A stretch of 64,000 nucleotides of DNA. Source: Thermosulfurimonas sp. F29 (GTDB lineage Bacteria > Desulfobacterota > Thermodesulfobacteria > Thermodesulfobacteriales > Thermodesulfobacteriaceae). Both the position numbers and the translations under genes were made by a program. The stretch's first letter is position 1. Each line of letters opens with the position of its first letter. Shown here one piece after another: positions 36,635-45,121 of this stretch. The stretch lies in contig NZ_JAIFYA010000003.1 of the NCBI RefSeq assembly GCF_019688735.1, positions 1-64,000 on the forward strand, read 5' to 3'. Below the pieces are notes generated by a model, which saw only the letters and a program-made list of their open reading frames with translations, did no database searches and had not been told where the DNA came from.

Positions 36635-36934
36635 ATGGAATTAGAAGAGAAACTAAAGCCAATACTTGCAGCTTTAAATATCGGAAATTTACAGGAAATT
36701 ATAGAAGACTATCTCTTCACAGAAATTTTGAGCAGAATTTCAAAATTTAAAGAAGAAATCAGTTTTTTTGAAAAAAAATATCAAAAAAATTTCGAAGAAT
36801 TAAAGCAAGAATATGAATCACAGCCGGAAGATTTTGAAGTTTATGAAGATCTTATGGCCTGGGAATTTGCTCTGGAGGGGTACAATTACTGGAGCAAAAA
36901 ACTACAAGAATTGAAAGAATGTTTTACAAATTAG
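36635..36934 (+). CDS. Small helical protein, likely antitoxin partner of TumE
   Basis: About 99 residues, strongly A+T-rich. It is helical and acidic/lysine-rich (MELEEKLKPILAALNIGNLQ, FFEKKYQKNFEELKQEYES, VYEDLMAWEFALEGY). Similar small proteins often sit directly before TumE-type toxins in archaea and thermophiles. I cannot see a DNA-binding domain. The last 16 bases overlap tumE, as usual for toxin-antitoxin pairs. The ATG at 36635 is preferred; a GTG at 36620 overlapping the M23 stop is possible. Confidence 0.6.
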   Translation: MELEEKLKPILAALNIGNLQEIIEDYLFTEILSRISKFKEEISFFEKKYQKNFEELKQEYESQPEDFEVYEDLMAWEFALEGYNYWSKKLQELKECFTN

Positions 36935-37284
36935 TAAAGCAATTTGAAAGCATAATCAAAGAATATAAAATTAAAGATTATGTCAAATTTGGCACTGCTC
37001 AAAAATTAATTGCAGAAATAAAATTTATCGATGACTCAGTTTTATATATAAAAGAGTATATTTTTACAGATGGACGAAGAAAATATGCTTTTCATTGGCA
37101 AAATAAAAAAGGACAAATGATTATAAGATGGGACAATTCTCCACATCATTCTTACTTAAAAACTTTTCCACATCACAAACACTTGGGAGGCGAAATTCAA
37201 GAATCCAAAGAAATATACCTCCCAGAAATTTTCAATTTTATATACAAAAGAATTTCAAATTTAAAAAATGGCGCAGAGACTTGA
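36919..37284 (+). CDS. TumE-family (DUF6516) toxin-like protein
   Basis: A 121-residue protein. The TumE signature is clear: a strand segment (LYIKEYIFTDGRRKYAFHWQ), then IIRWDNSPHHSYLKTFPHHKHLGG, rich in His with Asp-Asn. Family members are toxins of TumE-TumA-type modules. The final residues NGAET and the stop at 37284 lie inside xseB, so the original C-terminus may have been lost on insertion. G+C is far lower than either flank. Confidence 0.75.
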   Translation: MFYKLVKQFESIIKEYKIKDYVKFGTAQKLIAEIKFIDDSVLYIKEYIFTDGRRKYAFHWQNKKGQMIIRWDNSPHHSYLKTFPHHKHLGGEIQESKEIYLPEIFNFIYKRISNLKNGAET

Positions 37285-37504
37285 GGAACGCCTCCGGCAA
37301 CTGGAGGAGATCGTAAGAAAACTGGAGTCCCCGGACCTTCCCCTGGAGGAGGCGCTGGCGCTTTACGAGGAGGGGGTGCGGCTGGTAAGGGCTTGCGAGA
37401 GGAGCCTCCGGGAGATGAGGGAGCGGGTGGAGGTCCTGGTGGAGAGCGAGGAAGGATTTGAGACGATCAGTCTGGAGGAGGCTCTAAGGAGAAATCGTTC
37501 ATGA
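37268..37504 (+). CDS. xseB: Exodeoxyribonuclease VII small subunit
   Basis: A 78-residue helical protein with the XseB pattern: LEERLRQLEEIVRKLESPDLPLEEALALYEEGVRLV. It binds XseA in a 1:several ratio. It overlaps ispA by four bases. Its ATG lies right at the end of the A+T-rich islet, 17 bases before the tumE stop, so the islet supplies its upstream sequence. Whether xseB is still well expressed is open. Confidence 0.93.
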   Translation: MAQRLEERLRQLEEIVRKLESPDLPLEEALALYEEGVRLVRACERSLREMRERVEVLVESEEGFETISLEEALRRNRS

Positions 37505-38400
37505 GTCCTGAGGCCCTGAAGGAACTTCTCTCCCGGAAACGCAGTCTGATAGACCGGAAACTCTCCGAAATCCTTCCGGAGAGAGAGGAACCGGGGGGGA
37601 GGGTGATTTCCGCCATGCGGTACAGTCTTTTTGCCGGAGGCAAACGCCTCCGGCCCATCCTGTGTCTCCTCGGGGCCGAGGCCTGCGGAGGCCGGGGAGA
37701 GGATTTCCTCCTTTTCGCCTGCGGGCTGGAGTGCCTCCACACCTATTCCCTCATCCACGATGACCTTCCGGCCATGGACGACGACGATTTGCGCCGGGGA
37801 ATTCCCACCTGCCACCGGGCCTTTGACGAGGCCACGGCCATTCTGGCCGGAGACGGTCTTCAGGCCCTGGCCTTCGAACTCTTCACCCATCCGGATCTTC
37901 TGGCCCGCACCTCTCCGGAACGGTTGCTGCGGGCCATCCACCTAGTGGCCCGGGCCGCGGGTATTCACGGAATGGTGGTGGGCCAGATGGCCGACCTCCT
38001 GGCCGAGAATCGCAGGGTTTCCGAGGAGGAACTGGCCTACATTCACCGGCATAAGACCGCGGCCCTGATCGCGGCCTCGGTGGTCTCCGGGGGGATACTG
38101 GCCGGGGGAAACGAGGAAGCCCTCCGGGCCCTTCAAAGGTACGGGGAGGCCCTGGGGCTGGCCTTTCAGATCGTGGACGACATCCTGGATGTCACCGGTG
38201 ACGAAAGGGAACTGGGCAAACCCGTGGGATCGGACGAGCGCCGGGGCAAGGCCACCTATCCGGCCCTGGTGGGTCTTTCAGCAGCCCGGAGGCGAGCTGA
38301 GGAGCTGGTGGAGCGGGCCGTAGCGGCCCTTTCCGTCCTCGACGAAGGGGCCGACCCCCTGAGGGCCCTTGCCCGGTATGTCCTTTCCCGTAAAAATTAA
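37501..38400 (+). CDS. ispA: Polyprenyl (farnesyl) diphosphate synthase
   Basis: A 299-residue isoprenyl synthase. First aspartate motif DDLPAMDDDD and second DDILD are present, and the KGG-type AFDEATAILAGDGLQALAFE surrounds the chain-length region. It makes farnesyl or geranylgeranyl diphosphate for quinones and cell wall lipid carriers. It sits in the classical xseB-ispA-dxs order. Confidence 0.94.
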   Translation: MSPEALKELLSRKRSLIDRKLSEILPEREEPGGRVISAMRYSLFAGGKRLRPILCLLGAEACGGRGEDFLLFACGLECLHTYSLIHDDLPAMDDDDLRRGIPTCHRAFDEATAILAGDGLQALAFELFTHPDLLARTSPERLLRAIHLVARAAGIHGMVVGQMADLLAENRRVSEEELAYIHRHKTAALIAASVVSGGILAGGNEEALRALQRYGEALGLAFQIVDDILDVTGDERELGKPVGSDERRGKATYPALVGLSAARRRAEELVERAVAALSVLDEGADPLRALARYVLSRKN

Positions 38401-38405
38401 ATCTC

Positions 38406-40271
38406 ATGAGCCGCATTCTTCCCCGAATCAACAGTCCGAAGGACCTGAAGGAACTCTCCCTCACGGAGCTGAAGAAGCTCGCCTCGGAGTTGCGGGAAGT
38501 CATCGTGGAGACGGTGGCCCGAAACGGGGGACATCTCGCCCCCAACCTAGGGGTGGTGGAGCTCACCCTGGCCCTGCACTATGTGTTTGAGTCCCCGCGG
38601 GATCGCATCGTCTGGGATGTGGGCCACCAGTGCTACGCCCACAAACTGATCACCGGCCGCAGGGATCGGTTCCACACCCTCCGCCAGTATGGAGGGATCG
38701 CCGGTTACCCCAGGCGCTCCGAAAGCCCTCACGACATCGTGGAGACCGGCCACAGCAGCACCTCCATCTCCGCCGGGCTGGGGCTGGCCACCGGGATCCG
38801 TCTTGCGGGTAAGGAGGGCCGGGTGCTCGTGGTCATAGGGGACGGCTCCATGACCGCGGGGCTCGCCTTTGAGGGGTTGAACAACGCCGGGCACCTCCGG
38901 GAAGATCTCGTCGTGATTCTGAACGACAACGAGATGTCCATCTCCCCCAATGTGGGGGCGCTCTCCTCCTATCTGTCCCGGAAGATGACCGGGCGGCTGG
39001 CCCGCCGGATCAAAAAGGACATCGAGGGGATCATGGAGAGGCTTCCCGGGGGGGAACACTTCCTGCACATGCTCCGCAAGAGCGAGGGGCTCCTCAAGAG
39101 CGCGCTCACCCCGGGAATGCTCTTTGAGGCCCTGGGTTTCGAGTATGTGGGGCCGGTGGACGGACACGATCTGGCCGGACTCATCAAGCTCTTTGAGAAC
39201 ATCCGGGAGATGCGCGGCCCCCTTCTCGTGCATGTGCTAACCAAAAAGGGAAAGGGGTATCTCCCCGCGGAAACCGACCCGGAGACCTTCCACGGAGTGG
39301 GCCCCTTCGATCCGAAGACCGGCCGGCTCAGGAAAAGTTCCGGGCCTCCCTCCTACACCGAGGTCTTCAGCCGCACCATGCTGCGCCTCGGGGAAGCAGA
39401 ACCGCGCCTGGTGGCCATCACCGCGGCCATGCCCACCGGAACCGGGCTCAAGGCTTTCGGGGAACGCTTTCCGGAAAGGTTTTTCGATGTAGGGATCTGC
39501 GAACAGCACGCGGTGACCTTCGCCGCGGGGCTGGCCCTGGAGGGACTCATTCCGGTCTGCGCCATCTACTCCACCTTCCTCCAGAGGGCCTTTGATCAGA
39601 TCATCCACGATGTGGCCCTCCCCAATCTCCATGTGATCTTCGCCATAGATCGGGGAGGAATCGTGGGGGAGGACGGACCCACTCATCAGGGCCAGTTCGA
39701 CCTCTCCTACCTGCGCCTAATCCCCAACATGACCGTAATGGCCCCCAAGGACGAAAACGAACTCCAGCACATGCTCTACACCGCCCTTTCCCTTCCGGGG
39801 CCGGTGGCCGTAAGATACCCCCGGGGCTCCGGGGCGGGGGTTCCTCTGGACGACGAATTCCGGGAAATTCCCCGGGGAAAGGCCGAGCTTTTAAGGGAGG
39901 GAACGGACCTCCTCATCCTGGCCGTAGGCAATATGGTCCATCCGGCCCTGAAGGCCGCGGAAAAATTGGACCGGGAGGGGATCTCCGCGGCGGTGGTGAA
40001 CGCCCGGTTCGTAAAACCCCTGGACGAAGAACTCATCAGCGACCTTGCCGCACGGATCAGGCGAGTGGTCACCGTGGAGGAGAATGTTCTGGCCGGAGGC
40101 TTCGGCTCGGCGGTGGCCGAGTGCCTGGCCGACCGGGGGATAAAGACTAACCTAAAACGCATCGGCCTTCCCGACCGGTTCATCGAGCACGGTTCCCCGC
40201 AAATTCTGCGGGAAAAGTACGGCCTTACCGGGGAAAAAATCGCCCGGCAAATTCTCGGCTGGCTTTCTTGA
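38406..40271 (+). CDS. dxs: 1-deoxy-D-xylulose-5-phosphate synthase
   Basis: A 621-residue thiamine-diphosphate enzyme, first step of the MEP isoprenoid pathway. N-terminal VGHQCYAHKLITGR, GHSSTSISAGLGLA and the TPP/Mg loop GDGSMTAGLAFEGLN are followed by the transketolase pyrimidine domain (DVGICEQHAVTFAAGLA, IDRGGIVGEDGPTHQG). Full length. It follows ispA by five bases. Confidence 0.96.
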   Translation: MSRILPRINSPKDLKELSLTELKKLASELREVIVETVARNGGHLAPNLGVVELTLALHYVFESPRDRIVWDVGHQCYAHKLITGRRDRFHTLRQYGGIAGYPRRSESPHDIVETGHSSTSISAGLGLATGIRLAGKEGRVLVVIGDGSMTAGLAFEGLNNAGHLREDLVVILNDNEMSISPNVGALSSYLSRKMTGRLARRIKKDIEGIMERLPGGEHFLHMLRKSEGLLKSALTPGMLFEALGFEYVGPVDGHDLAGLIKLFENIREMRGPLLVHVLTKKGKGYLPAETDPETFHGVGPFDPKTGRLRKSSGPPSYTEVFSRTMLRLGEAEPRLVAITAAMPTGTGLKAFGERFPERFFDVGICEQHAVTFAAGLALEGLIPVCAIYSTFLQRAFDQIIHDVALPNLHVIFAIDRGGIVGEDGPTHQGQFDLSYLRLIPNMTVMAPKDENELQHMLYTALSLPGPVAVRYPRGSGAGVPLDDEFREIPRGKAELLREGTDLLILAVGNMVHPALKAAEKLDREGISAAVVNARFVKPLDEELISDLAARIRRVVTVEENVLAGGFGSAVAECLADRGIKTNLKRIGLPDRFIEHGSPQILREKYGLTGEKIARQILGWLS

Positions 40272-40326
40272 CAGGACTTCCCCTTCTGGGCTAGCCTTTC
40301 TTAAAACGGGGTGCAAGGAGGGGGGC

Positions 40327-42327
40327 ATGTGCACTTTCGTCCTTCTGGGGCAAAGCGGGGCCGGGAAGACCGCACTGGCCAAGGCGATGCTTACCCTGGC
40401 CGGAGAGTCCTTTAAACCTCCCCGGGAGGGTCCCACCCTTTCGGTCCGTCCCTATCACCTGCGGTGGCGGAAAATTCCCTATTACTTTCTGGACACCCCG
40501 GGGGACGACAACTTCCTTGCGGATACCCGGTTCGCCACCTGGGCCGCGGATCTGGCGGTGCTGGTGGTGGATGCCACCTCCCCGGTCAAGGTCCAGCTGG
40601 AAAAGGCCTACCGGGCCGCTCGGGAGGAGGGGCTTCCGGTCCTGGTCTTCGTGAACAAACTGGACCAGGAAAAGGCCCGTCTGGAGGACACCCTGTGTGA
40701 ACTCCAGGAAAAACTGGAAATATGCCCGGTTCCGGTGGCCTATCCCCTGGGGGAGGAACACCGTCTGAGGGGCATAATCGACCTCCTCAAGCTCAAGGTC
40801 TACATTCCGGAAGGCCACGAGGTCCGGGTGGAGAAACTTCCTGAGGATCTGGTGGCTCTTGCCGAGGGGCTGCGCAAAAACATGGTGGAGTTCGCCGCCG
40901 AGGGGGAGGACGAACTTCTCGAAAAGTACCTTGAGGAGGAACACCTGGAGCCGGAAGAGATCATGCGCGGCCTCAAAAAGGGCGTGCTCTCGGGCAAGAT
41001 CGCTCCGGTGTGCGTGGGTTCGGTGGCCCGTCTGGTAGGGGTGGCCCGTCTGCTCGACGCCGTACACGAGCTGGGGCCCTCTCCCGAGGAACGCGGGCCC
41101 CGCATTCTCGAGGGGCCTGAGGGGGTTCGCGAAGCGGAGCCCTCCGCCGGGGCCCCGGCCACGGTCATAGTTTACAAGACCCGGGTGGACCCCTACGCCG
41201 GGAAACTCTCCCTGGCCCGGGTGCTCTCCGGAACGCTTTCCGCGGAGGGGGAGCTTTTCAACGCTTCCCGCCGGAAGCCGGAAAAGTACGCCCATCTCGC
41301 CGTGGCTCAGGGGGAGGAACTCCGGGAGATCGCGCGGGCCGAACCCGGAGCCCTGGTGGTGTTTCCCAAGCTTGCCGAAGCCCGCACCGGAGACACGCTG
41401 CGGGCGGATAAGGACACGGCCCTACTCCCTCCGCCGGAAATACCCGCTCCGGTGCTCACCTATGCCCTCCACCCCGAAACCCGGACCGACGAGGACAAGA
41501 TCGGGCCGGCGCTGGCCAAACTGAAAGAAGAGGATCCCTCCCTGGTCATCTCCAGGGACGAGGAGACGCGGGAGCTCCTCATCTCCGGACTGGGACAGAT
41601 CCACCTGGAAAAGTCCGTGGAAAAACTTCGCGAGCGCTACGGGGTGAAGGCCCGCCTGGATCTACCCAGGATTCCCTATCGGGAAACCATCAAGAAACCG
41701 GCTCAGGGCGTTATCTACCGGCACAAGAAACAGACCGGCGGACGGGGCCAGTTCGCCGAGGTCCACTTTCATGTCTTTCCCCTTCCCCGGGGAGAGGGTT
41801 TCGAATTCGTGGAGACCCTAACCGGGATGAATGTGCCCCGCAATTTCGTTCCGGCGGTGGAGAAGGGAGTGCGGGAGGCCATGGAGCGGGGACCGCTTGC
41901 CGGCTACCCCGTGGTGGATGTAAAGGTCCAGTTTTACGACGGCAAGTCCCACGAGGTGGACTCCTCGGACATGGCCTTCAAGATCGCCGCCTTTCACTGC
42001 TTCAGGAAGGCCCTGGAGCAGTGTCAGCCCGTGCTGCTCGAGCCCGTAATGGAACTGGAGATCGAGGTGCCGGAGGAAAGCCTGGGGGATGTAATCGGGG
42101 ACCTCAACGCCCGTCGGGGACGGGTACTGGGTATAGAGAGCCTGGGCTCGCACCAGAGGATCCGGGCCCAGGCTCCCCTGGCCGAACTCTTGCGTTATGC
42201 CCTGGATTTGAATAGTCTTACCGGAGGCCGGGGCACCTTTCGCATGCGCAGATCCCACTACGAGGAGGTTCCCCCGGCCATAGCCCAGAGGATCATCGAG
42301 GAGGCGCAGGCGAGCCGTAGCTCATGA
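40327..42327 (+). CDS. Elongation factor G-like GTPase (non-canonical)
   Basis: A 666-residue EF-G-like protein with G1 GQSGAGKT (about 8-15), G3 DTPGDD (residue 60 Asp replaces the usual His of DTPGH), and G4 NKLD, then EF-G domains II to V (IPYRETIKKPAQG and KKQTGGRGQFAEVHF in domain IV). The loss of the catalytic-site His distinguishes it from the main FusA and resembles the EF-G-like/EF-G2 group of thermophiles; its ribosomal role is not settled. It overlaps mogA by four bases. Confidence 0.85.
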   Translation: MCTFVLLGQSGAGKTALAKAMLTLAGESFKPPREGPTLSVRPYHLRWRKIPYYFLDTPGDDNFLADTRFATWAADLAVLVVDATSPVKVQLEKAYRAAREEGLPVLVFVNKLDQEKARLEDTLCELQEKLEICPVPVAYPLGEEHRLRGIIDLLKLKVYIPEGHEVRVEKLPEDLVALAEGLRKNMVEFAAEGEDELLEKYLEEEHLEPEEIMRGLKKGVLSGKIAPVCVGSVARLVGVARLLDAVHELGPSPEERGPRILEGPEGVREAEPSAGAPATVIVYKTRVDPYAGKLSLARVLSGTLSAEGELFNASRRKPEKYAHLAVAQGEELREIARAEPGALVVFPKLAEARTGDTLRADKDTALLPPPEIPAPVLTYALHPETRTDEDKIGPALAKLKEEDPSLVISRDEETRELLISGLGQIHLEKSVEKLRERYGVKARLDLPRIPYRETIKKPAQGVIYRHKKQTGGRGQFAEVHFHVFPLPRGEGFEFVETLTGMNVPRNFVPAVEKGVREAMERGPLAGYPVVDVKVQFYDGKSHEVDSSDMAFKIAAFHCFRKALEQCQPVLLEPVMELEIEVPEESLGDVIGDLNARRGRVLGIESLGSHQRIRAQAPLAELLRYALDLNSLTGGRGTFRMRRSHYEEVPPAIAQRIIEEAQASRSS

Positions 42328-42812
42328 AGGCCGGAGTGCTGACCGTAAGCGACCGTAGCGCCCGGGGAGAGCGGGAGGACCTTTCGGGAAGACGCCTCAC
42401 GGAGCTCCTCGCCGCGGCGGGGTTTACCGTTTCCCGGTATCGGGTGGTCCCGGACGAATACGAGGAGATCCTGACCGTTCTTATCGACTGGTCCGAGCGG
42501 GAGGGGCTGGATCTGATCCTCACCACCGGGGGCACGGGGCTTTCCCCCCGGGATGTCACCCCCGAGGCCACGCGGGCCGCGGTGGAAAGAGAGGTGCCGG
42601 GGATCGCCGAGGCCCTGCGTCTTAAGGGACTGGCGCACACCCCCTACGCCATGCTTTCCCGGGGGATGGCGGGGATACGCAAACGCACGCTCATCGTAAA
42701 CCTCCCCGGAAGCCCCCGGGCCGTGGAGGAGGCCTGGGAGGTGCTGGAACCGGTGCTAAGACACGCCCTGGAAAAGATCAAGGGGTCGGAGGCGGAGTGT
42801 GGACGAGGTTAA
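42324..42812 (+). CDS. mogA: Molybdopterin adenylyltransferase MogA/MoaB
   Basis: A 162-residue MoaB/Mog family enzyme. Conserved VLTVSDRSARGEREDLSG, LILTTGGTGLSPRDVTPEAT and NLPGSPRAVEEAW are present. It adenylylates molybdopterin, needed for molybdenum and tungsten enzymes. It overlaps the start of selD by 14 bases, so molybdenum cofactor and selenium genes are co-transcribed; formate dehydrogenases often need both. Confidence 0.92.
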   Translation: MKAGVLTVSDRSARGEREDLSGRRLTELLAAAGFTVSRYRVVPDEYEEILTVLIDWSEREGLDLILTTGGTGLSPRDVTPEATRAAVEREVPGIAEALRLKGLAHTPYAMLSRGMAGIRKRTLIVNLPGSPRAVEEAWEVLEPVLRHALEKIKGSEAECGRG

Positions 42813-43845
42813 GCTCACCCGGATGGTCAAGGCGGCGGGCTGAGCGGCGAAGCTTCCGCCGGCGGAGCTGGCGGAGATCCTGGCTTCCCTTAGGCTCCCC
42901 CGTGTCCCGGAACTTCTCCTGGGAATAGAACACGGGGCCGACGCCGCGGTTTACCGGATGAACGAAAACCTGGCCCTGGCGGTCAGCGTGGACTTCTTCA
43001 CCCCGGTGGTGGACGATCCCTATCTCTTCGGGCAGATCGCCGCGGCCAACGCCCTTTCCGACCTCTACGCCATGGGGGCCCGTCCCGTCCTGGCGCTCAA
43101 CATCGTGGGGTTTCCAAAAAAGGGGCTGGATCGTGCGATCCTGCGCCGCATCCTCCAGGGCGGAGCCGACAAGGTGGCCGAGGCCGGAGCGGCCCTGGGG
43201 GGAGGCCACAGCGTGGACGATCCGGAGATAAAGTACGGACTGTGCGTGATCGGGACGGTTTCCCCGAAAAGATTCGTCTCCAACTCCGGGGCCCGTCCCG
43301 GGGACAGACTCATCCTCACCAAGCCCCTGGGCACCGGCATCCTCACCACCGCACTCAAGGGCGGGCTTCTCTCCCCGGAGGATCCGGCCTACGAACACCT
43401 GATAGAGACCATGGTCACCCTCAATCGGGCCGCCGCCGAGGCCATGATGGAGGTGGGGGTTAACGCCGCCACGGACATAACCGGTTTCGGCCTCCTGGGC
43501 CACGCCCTGGAGATGGCCGAGGCCAGCGGGGCAACGCTGAGTTTCCGCCTCTCCAGGATCCCCATACTTCCGCGGACCATGGAATATCTGAAGATGGGCA
43601 TGTCCCCCGAGGGAGACCTGGCCAACCAGAGCTTCTGTGAAAAGAAGGTCCGGGTGTTTCCCGGCGTGGATCCCCTGCGACTGGCGGTGCTCTACGACGC
43701 CCAGACCTCAGGGGGACTCCTTCTATCCGTGCCCCCGGAAAAGGCCGAACTTCTGCACCGCAGACTTCTCGAGAAAGGAGTCGTAGAGGCCGCTCTCGTC
43801 GGAGAGGTTAAGGAGGGCCCCCCGGCCCTCGAAGTGCTCCCTTAA
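42799..43845 (+). CDS. selD: Selenide, water dikinase SelD containing selenocysteine (UGA)
   Basis: About 348 residues including Sec. From GTG 42799 the protein begins VDEVKLTRMVKAAG, then an in-frame TGA at 42841-42843, then AAKLPPAELAEIL. In SelD the active-site residue at this place is Cys or Sec followed by a Lys (here G-U-AAK), so TGA is read as Sec at residue 15. Downstream, GADAAVY, ANALSDLYAMGARP and GILTTALKGG are typical SelD. It makes selenophosphate from selenide and ATP. A hairpin follows the TGA. Confidence 0.9.
42841..42875 (+). promoter_or_regulatory. Candidate bacterial SECIS element behind the selD UGA
   Basis: Starting about eight bases after the TGA, AGCTTCCG pairs with CGGAGCT (one bulge), with a CCGG loop about 16-20 bases past the UGA. 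This is the position expected for a bSECIS recognised by SelB. Folding was done by eye. Confidence 0.55.
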
Positions 43846-43846
43846 A

Positions 43847-44335
43847 TTATTCGGCCAGGTACTCCCGGATCTTCTTTTCCAGATACTTCGGGCCCGCGTA
43901 ACCCACCAGGCGCTTTACCACCTGGCCCTCCTTGTTGATGATGAAGGTGGTGGGGGTTATGTAAACATTTCCGAAGGCCTCCATGATTTTCTCGCTGGCA
44001 ATACCCACCGGATAGGTGATCCCCTTGGCCCTTACGATCTGGGGAAGAAGGGGGGAGGCCTCCTCGTCCACCATGAGACTGATGATCACCAGCCCCCTGC
44101 CCTCGTACTTCCTGTAGAGTTTGGCCAGCTCCTTGAGCTCCACCATACAGGGCGGACAATGGCTGGCAAAGAAGTTCACGATGACCACCTTGCCCCGAAA
44201 GTCCGAAAGCTGGTAATCCTTTCCGTCAAGCCCGGTAAAGCGGATGTCCGGAGCCTTTTTGGGATAAGAAAACCCCATTCCCACCAGAAAGACGAGGCCA
44301 ACCATCAGCCACAGGGTCGCAAGCCTTTTCATCAT
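43847..44335 (-). CDS. TlpA-like thiol-disulfide thioredoxin
   Basis: About 162 residues. A membrane anchor or signal (about 5-23) precedes a thioredoxin fold with active site CPPC at residues 60-63 (VNFFASHCPPCMVELKELA) and the cis-proline TPTTFIIN. It likely reduces or forms disulfides in exported proteins, for instance during cytochrome c maturation (DsrJ needs this), which is inferred. Start ATG 44335 forms an overlap with the creatininase stop. Confidence 0.88.
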   Translation of the reverse strand: MMKRLATLWLMVGLVFLVGMGFSYPKKAPDIRFTGLDGKDYQLSDFRGKVVIVNFFASHCPPCMVELKELAKLYRKYEGRGLVIISLMVDEEASPLLPQIVRAKGITYPVGIASEKIMEAFGNVYITPTTFIINKEGQVVKRLVGYAGPKYLEKKIREYLAE

Positions 44336-45054
44336 CTCCCCTCTCCTGCTTCGACGAGATCTTTTATTACAGATTTTAATCCCTCGGCCAGGCGTCGGGC
44401 AAGTCTTTCCCCTTTTTCCGGGGAGGCCCGGCGGGGATCTCCCCACACTCCCCCGGGCCAGAAACGGCGTTTTTCCGGAACCAGAAGGTGGCGGGGGAAG
44501 GCGGGATATTCGGCCTCCGGGGGTTCTCCCACCAGATCGGGGTAAAAAAATTGAATGAGGGCAGTTTCCCATTCCCCGGCGTGGGAGTCGCCGGGAGTCT
44601 CCACGAGGTCCGCGGCACATTCCCGGAGGAGATCCAGGATGGAGACCACGGCCACCCGAACCTCGGGATCCTCAGCGAGAAAGGTCTCCCCGGCATCCAG
44701 GAGAAAGGCCATGTGGGTGCCTCCGGCGTGCCCGGAGGCCAGAACGAAAAACCGGAATCCCTGCCGGCGGAAACCGCGCAGGAGATCCAGGGCGAGGGCC
44801 CGGAGGGTCTCCCCCCGCAGGGATACGGTGCCCGGGTGATCGGAGGTGCTGCGGCACAGGCCGTAGTAAACCGGAGGAGCCACGAGAAAGGGGAGGCTCC
44901 GGGAGGCCAGTTCCGCCACCCGGTAGATGGTATAGACATCGGTGGCCAGGGGAAGATGGGGGCCGTGTTCCTCCACCGAACCGAAGGGGATAAGGATCGG
45001 GAGGTCTCTGGGAAGGCGTTCCACCTGCGGAAAGGAGAGGTGCTCGAGAAGCAT
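44332..45054 (-). CDS. Creatininase family amidohydrolase
   Basis: About 240 residues. The family motif PFGSVEEHGPHLPLATD supplies metal ligands, with the later GHAGGTHM (GNGGN-like site) and SHAGEWETAL (HAGE/xxS). Relatives cleave amides of creatinine or act in cofactor maturation (mycofactocin, F420-like); the real substrate here is unknown. I used the ATG at 45054 after GGAG. It overlaps the TlpA-like gene by four bases. Confidence 0.83.
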   Translation of the reverse strand: MLLEHLSFPQVERLPRDLPILIPFGSVEEHGPHLPLATDVYTIYRVAELASRSLPFLVAPPVYYGLCRSTSDHPGTVSLRGETLRALALDLLRGFRRQGFRFFVLASGHAGGTHMAFLLDAGETFLAEDPEVRVAVVSILDLLRECAADLVETPGDSHAGEWETALIQFFYPDLVGEPPEAEYPAFPRHLLVPEKRRFWPGGVWGDPRRASPEKGERLARRLAEGLKSVIKDLVEAGEGR

Positions 45055-45060
45055 GTCTCC

Positions 45061-45089
45061 AGTGTAAGCCCGGCCCGGGGGCCCTGCAA
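45061..45089 (-). promoter_or_regulatory. Promoter with predicted start at the creatininase ATG
   Basis: TTGCAG and TACACT are 17 bases apart on the minus strand. The TACACT box ends six bases before the ATG at 45054, so the predicted transcription start coincides with the start codon (leaderless mRNA). Confidence 0.45.
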
Positions 45090-45112
45090 GTCCCGAAATT
45101 AGGGAGTAAAAT
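45084..45112 (+). promoter_or_regulatory. Candidate miaB promoter, divergent and sharing its -35 region
   Basis: On the plus strand CTGCAA and TAAAAT are spaced by 17 bases. The predicted start lies three bases before the miaB ATG at 45122. Its -35 hexamer occupies the same six bases (45084-45089) as the -35 of the opposite promoter. Confidence 0.35.
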
Positions 45113-45121
45113 AAAAGGGCC

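Noticed and set aside
40268-40296. TTGACA at the dxs stop as promoter of the EF-G-like gene
   Set aside because: The -35 box is perfect but no convincing -10 follows at 16-18 bases; kept as a weak possibility only.
42841-42843. TGA as a nonsense mutation breaking selD
   Set aside because: SelD has Cys or Sec exactly here, the frame continues without other stops, and a hairpin follows; Sec is the better reading.
44336-44620. Longer TlpA-like frame
   Set aside because: The added 95 residues are the shadow of the creatininase gene; the signal-anchor start at 44335 fits the family.
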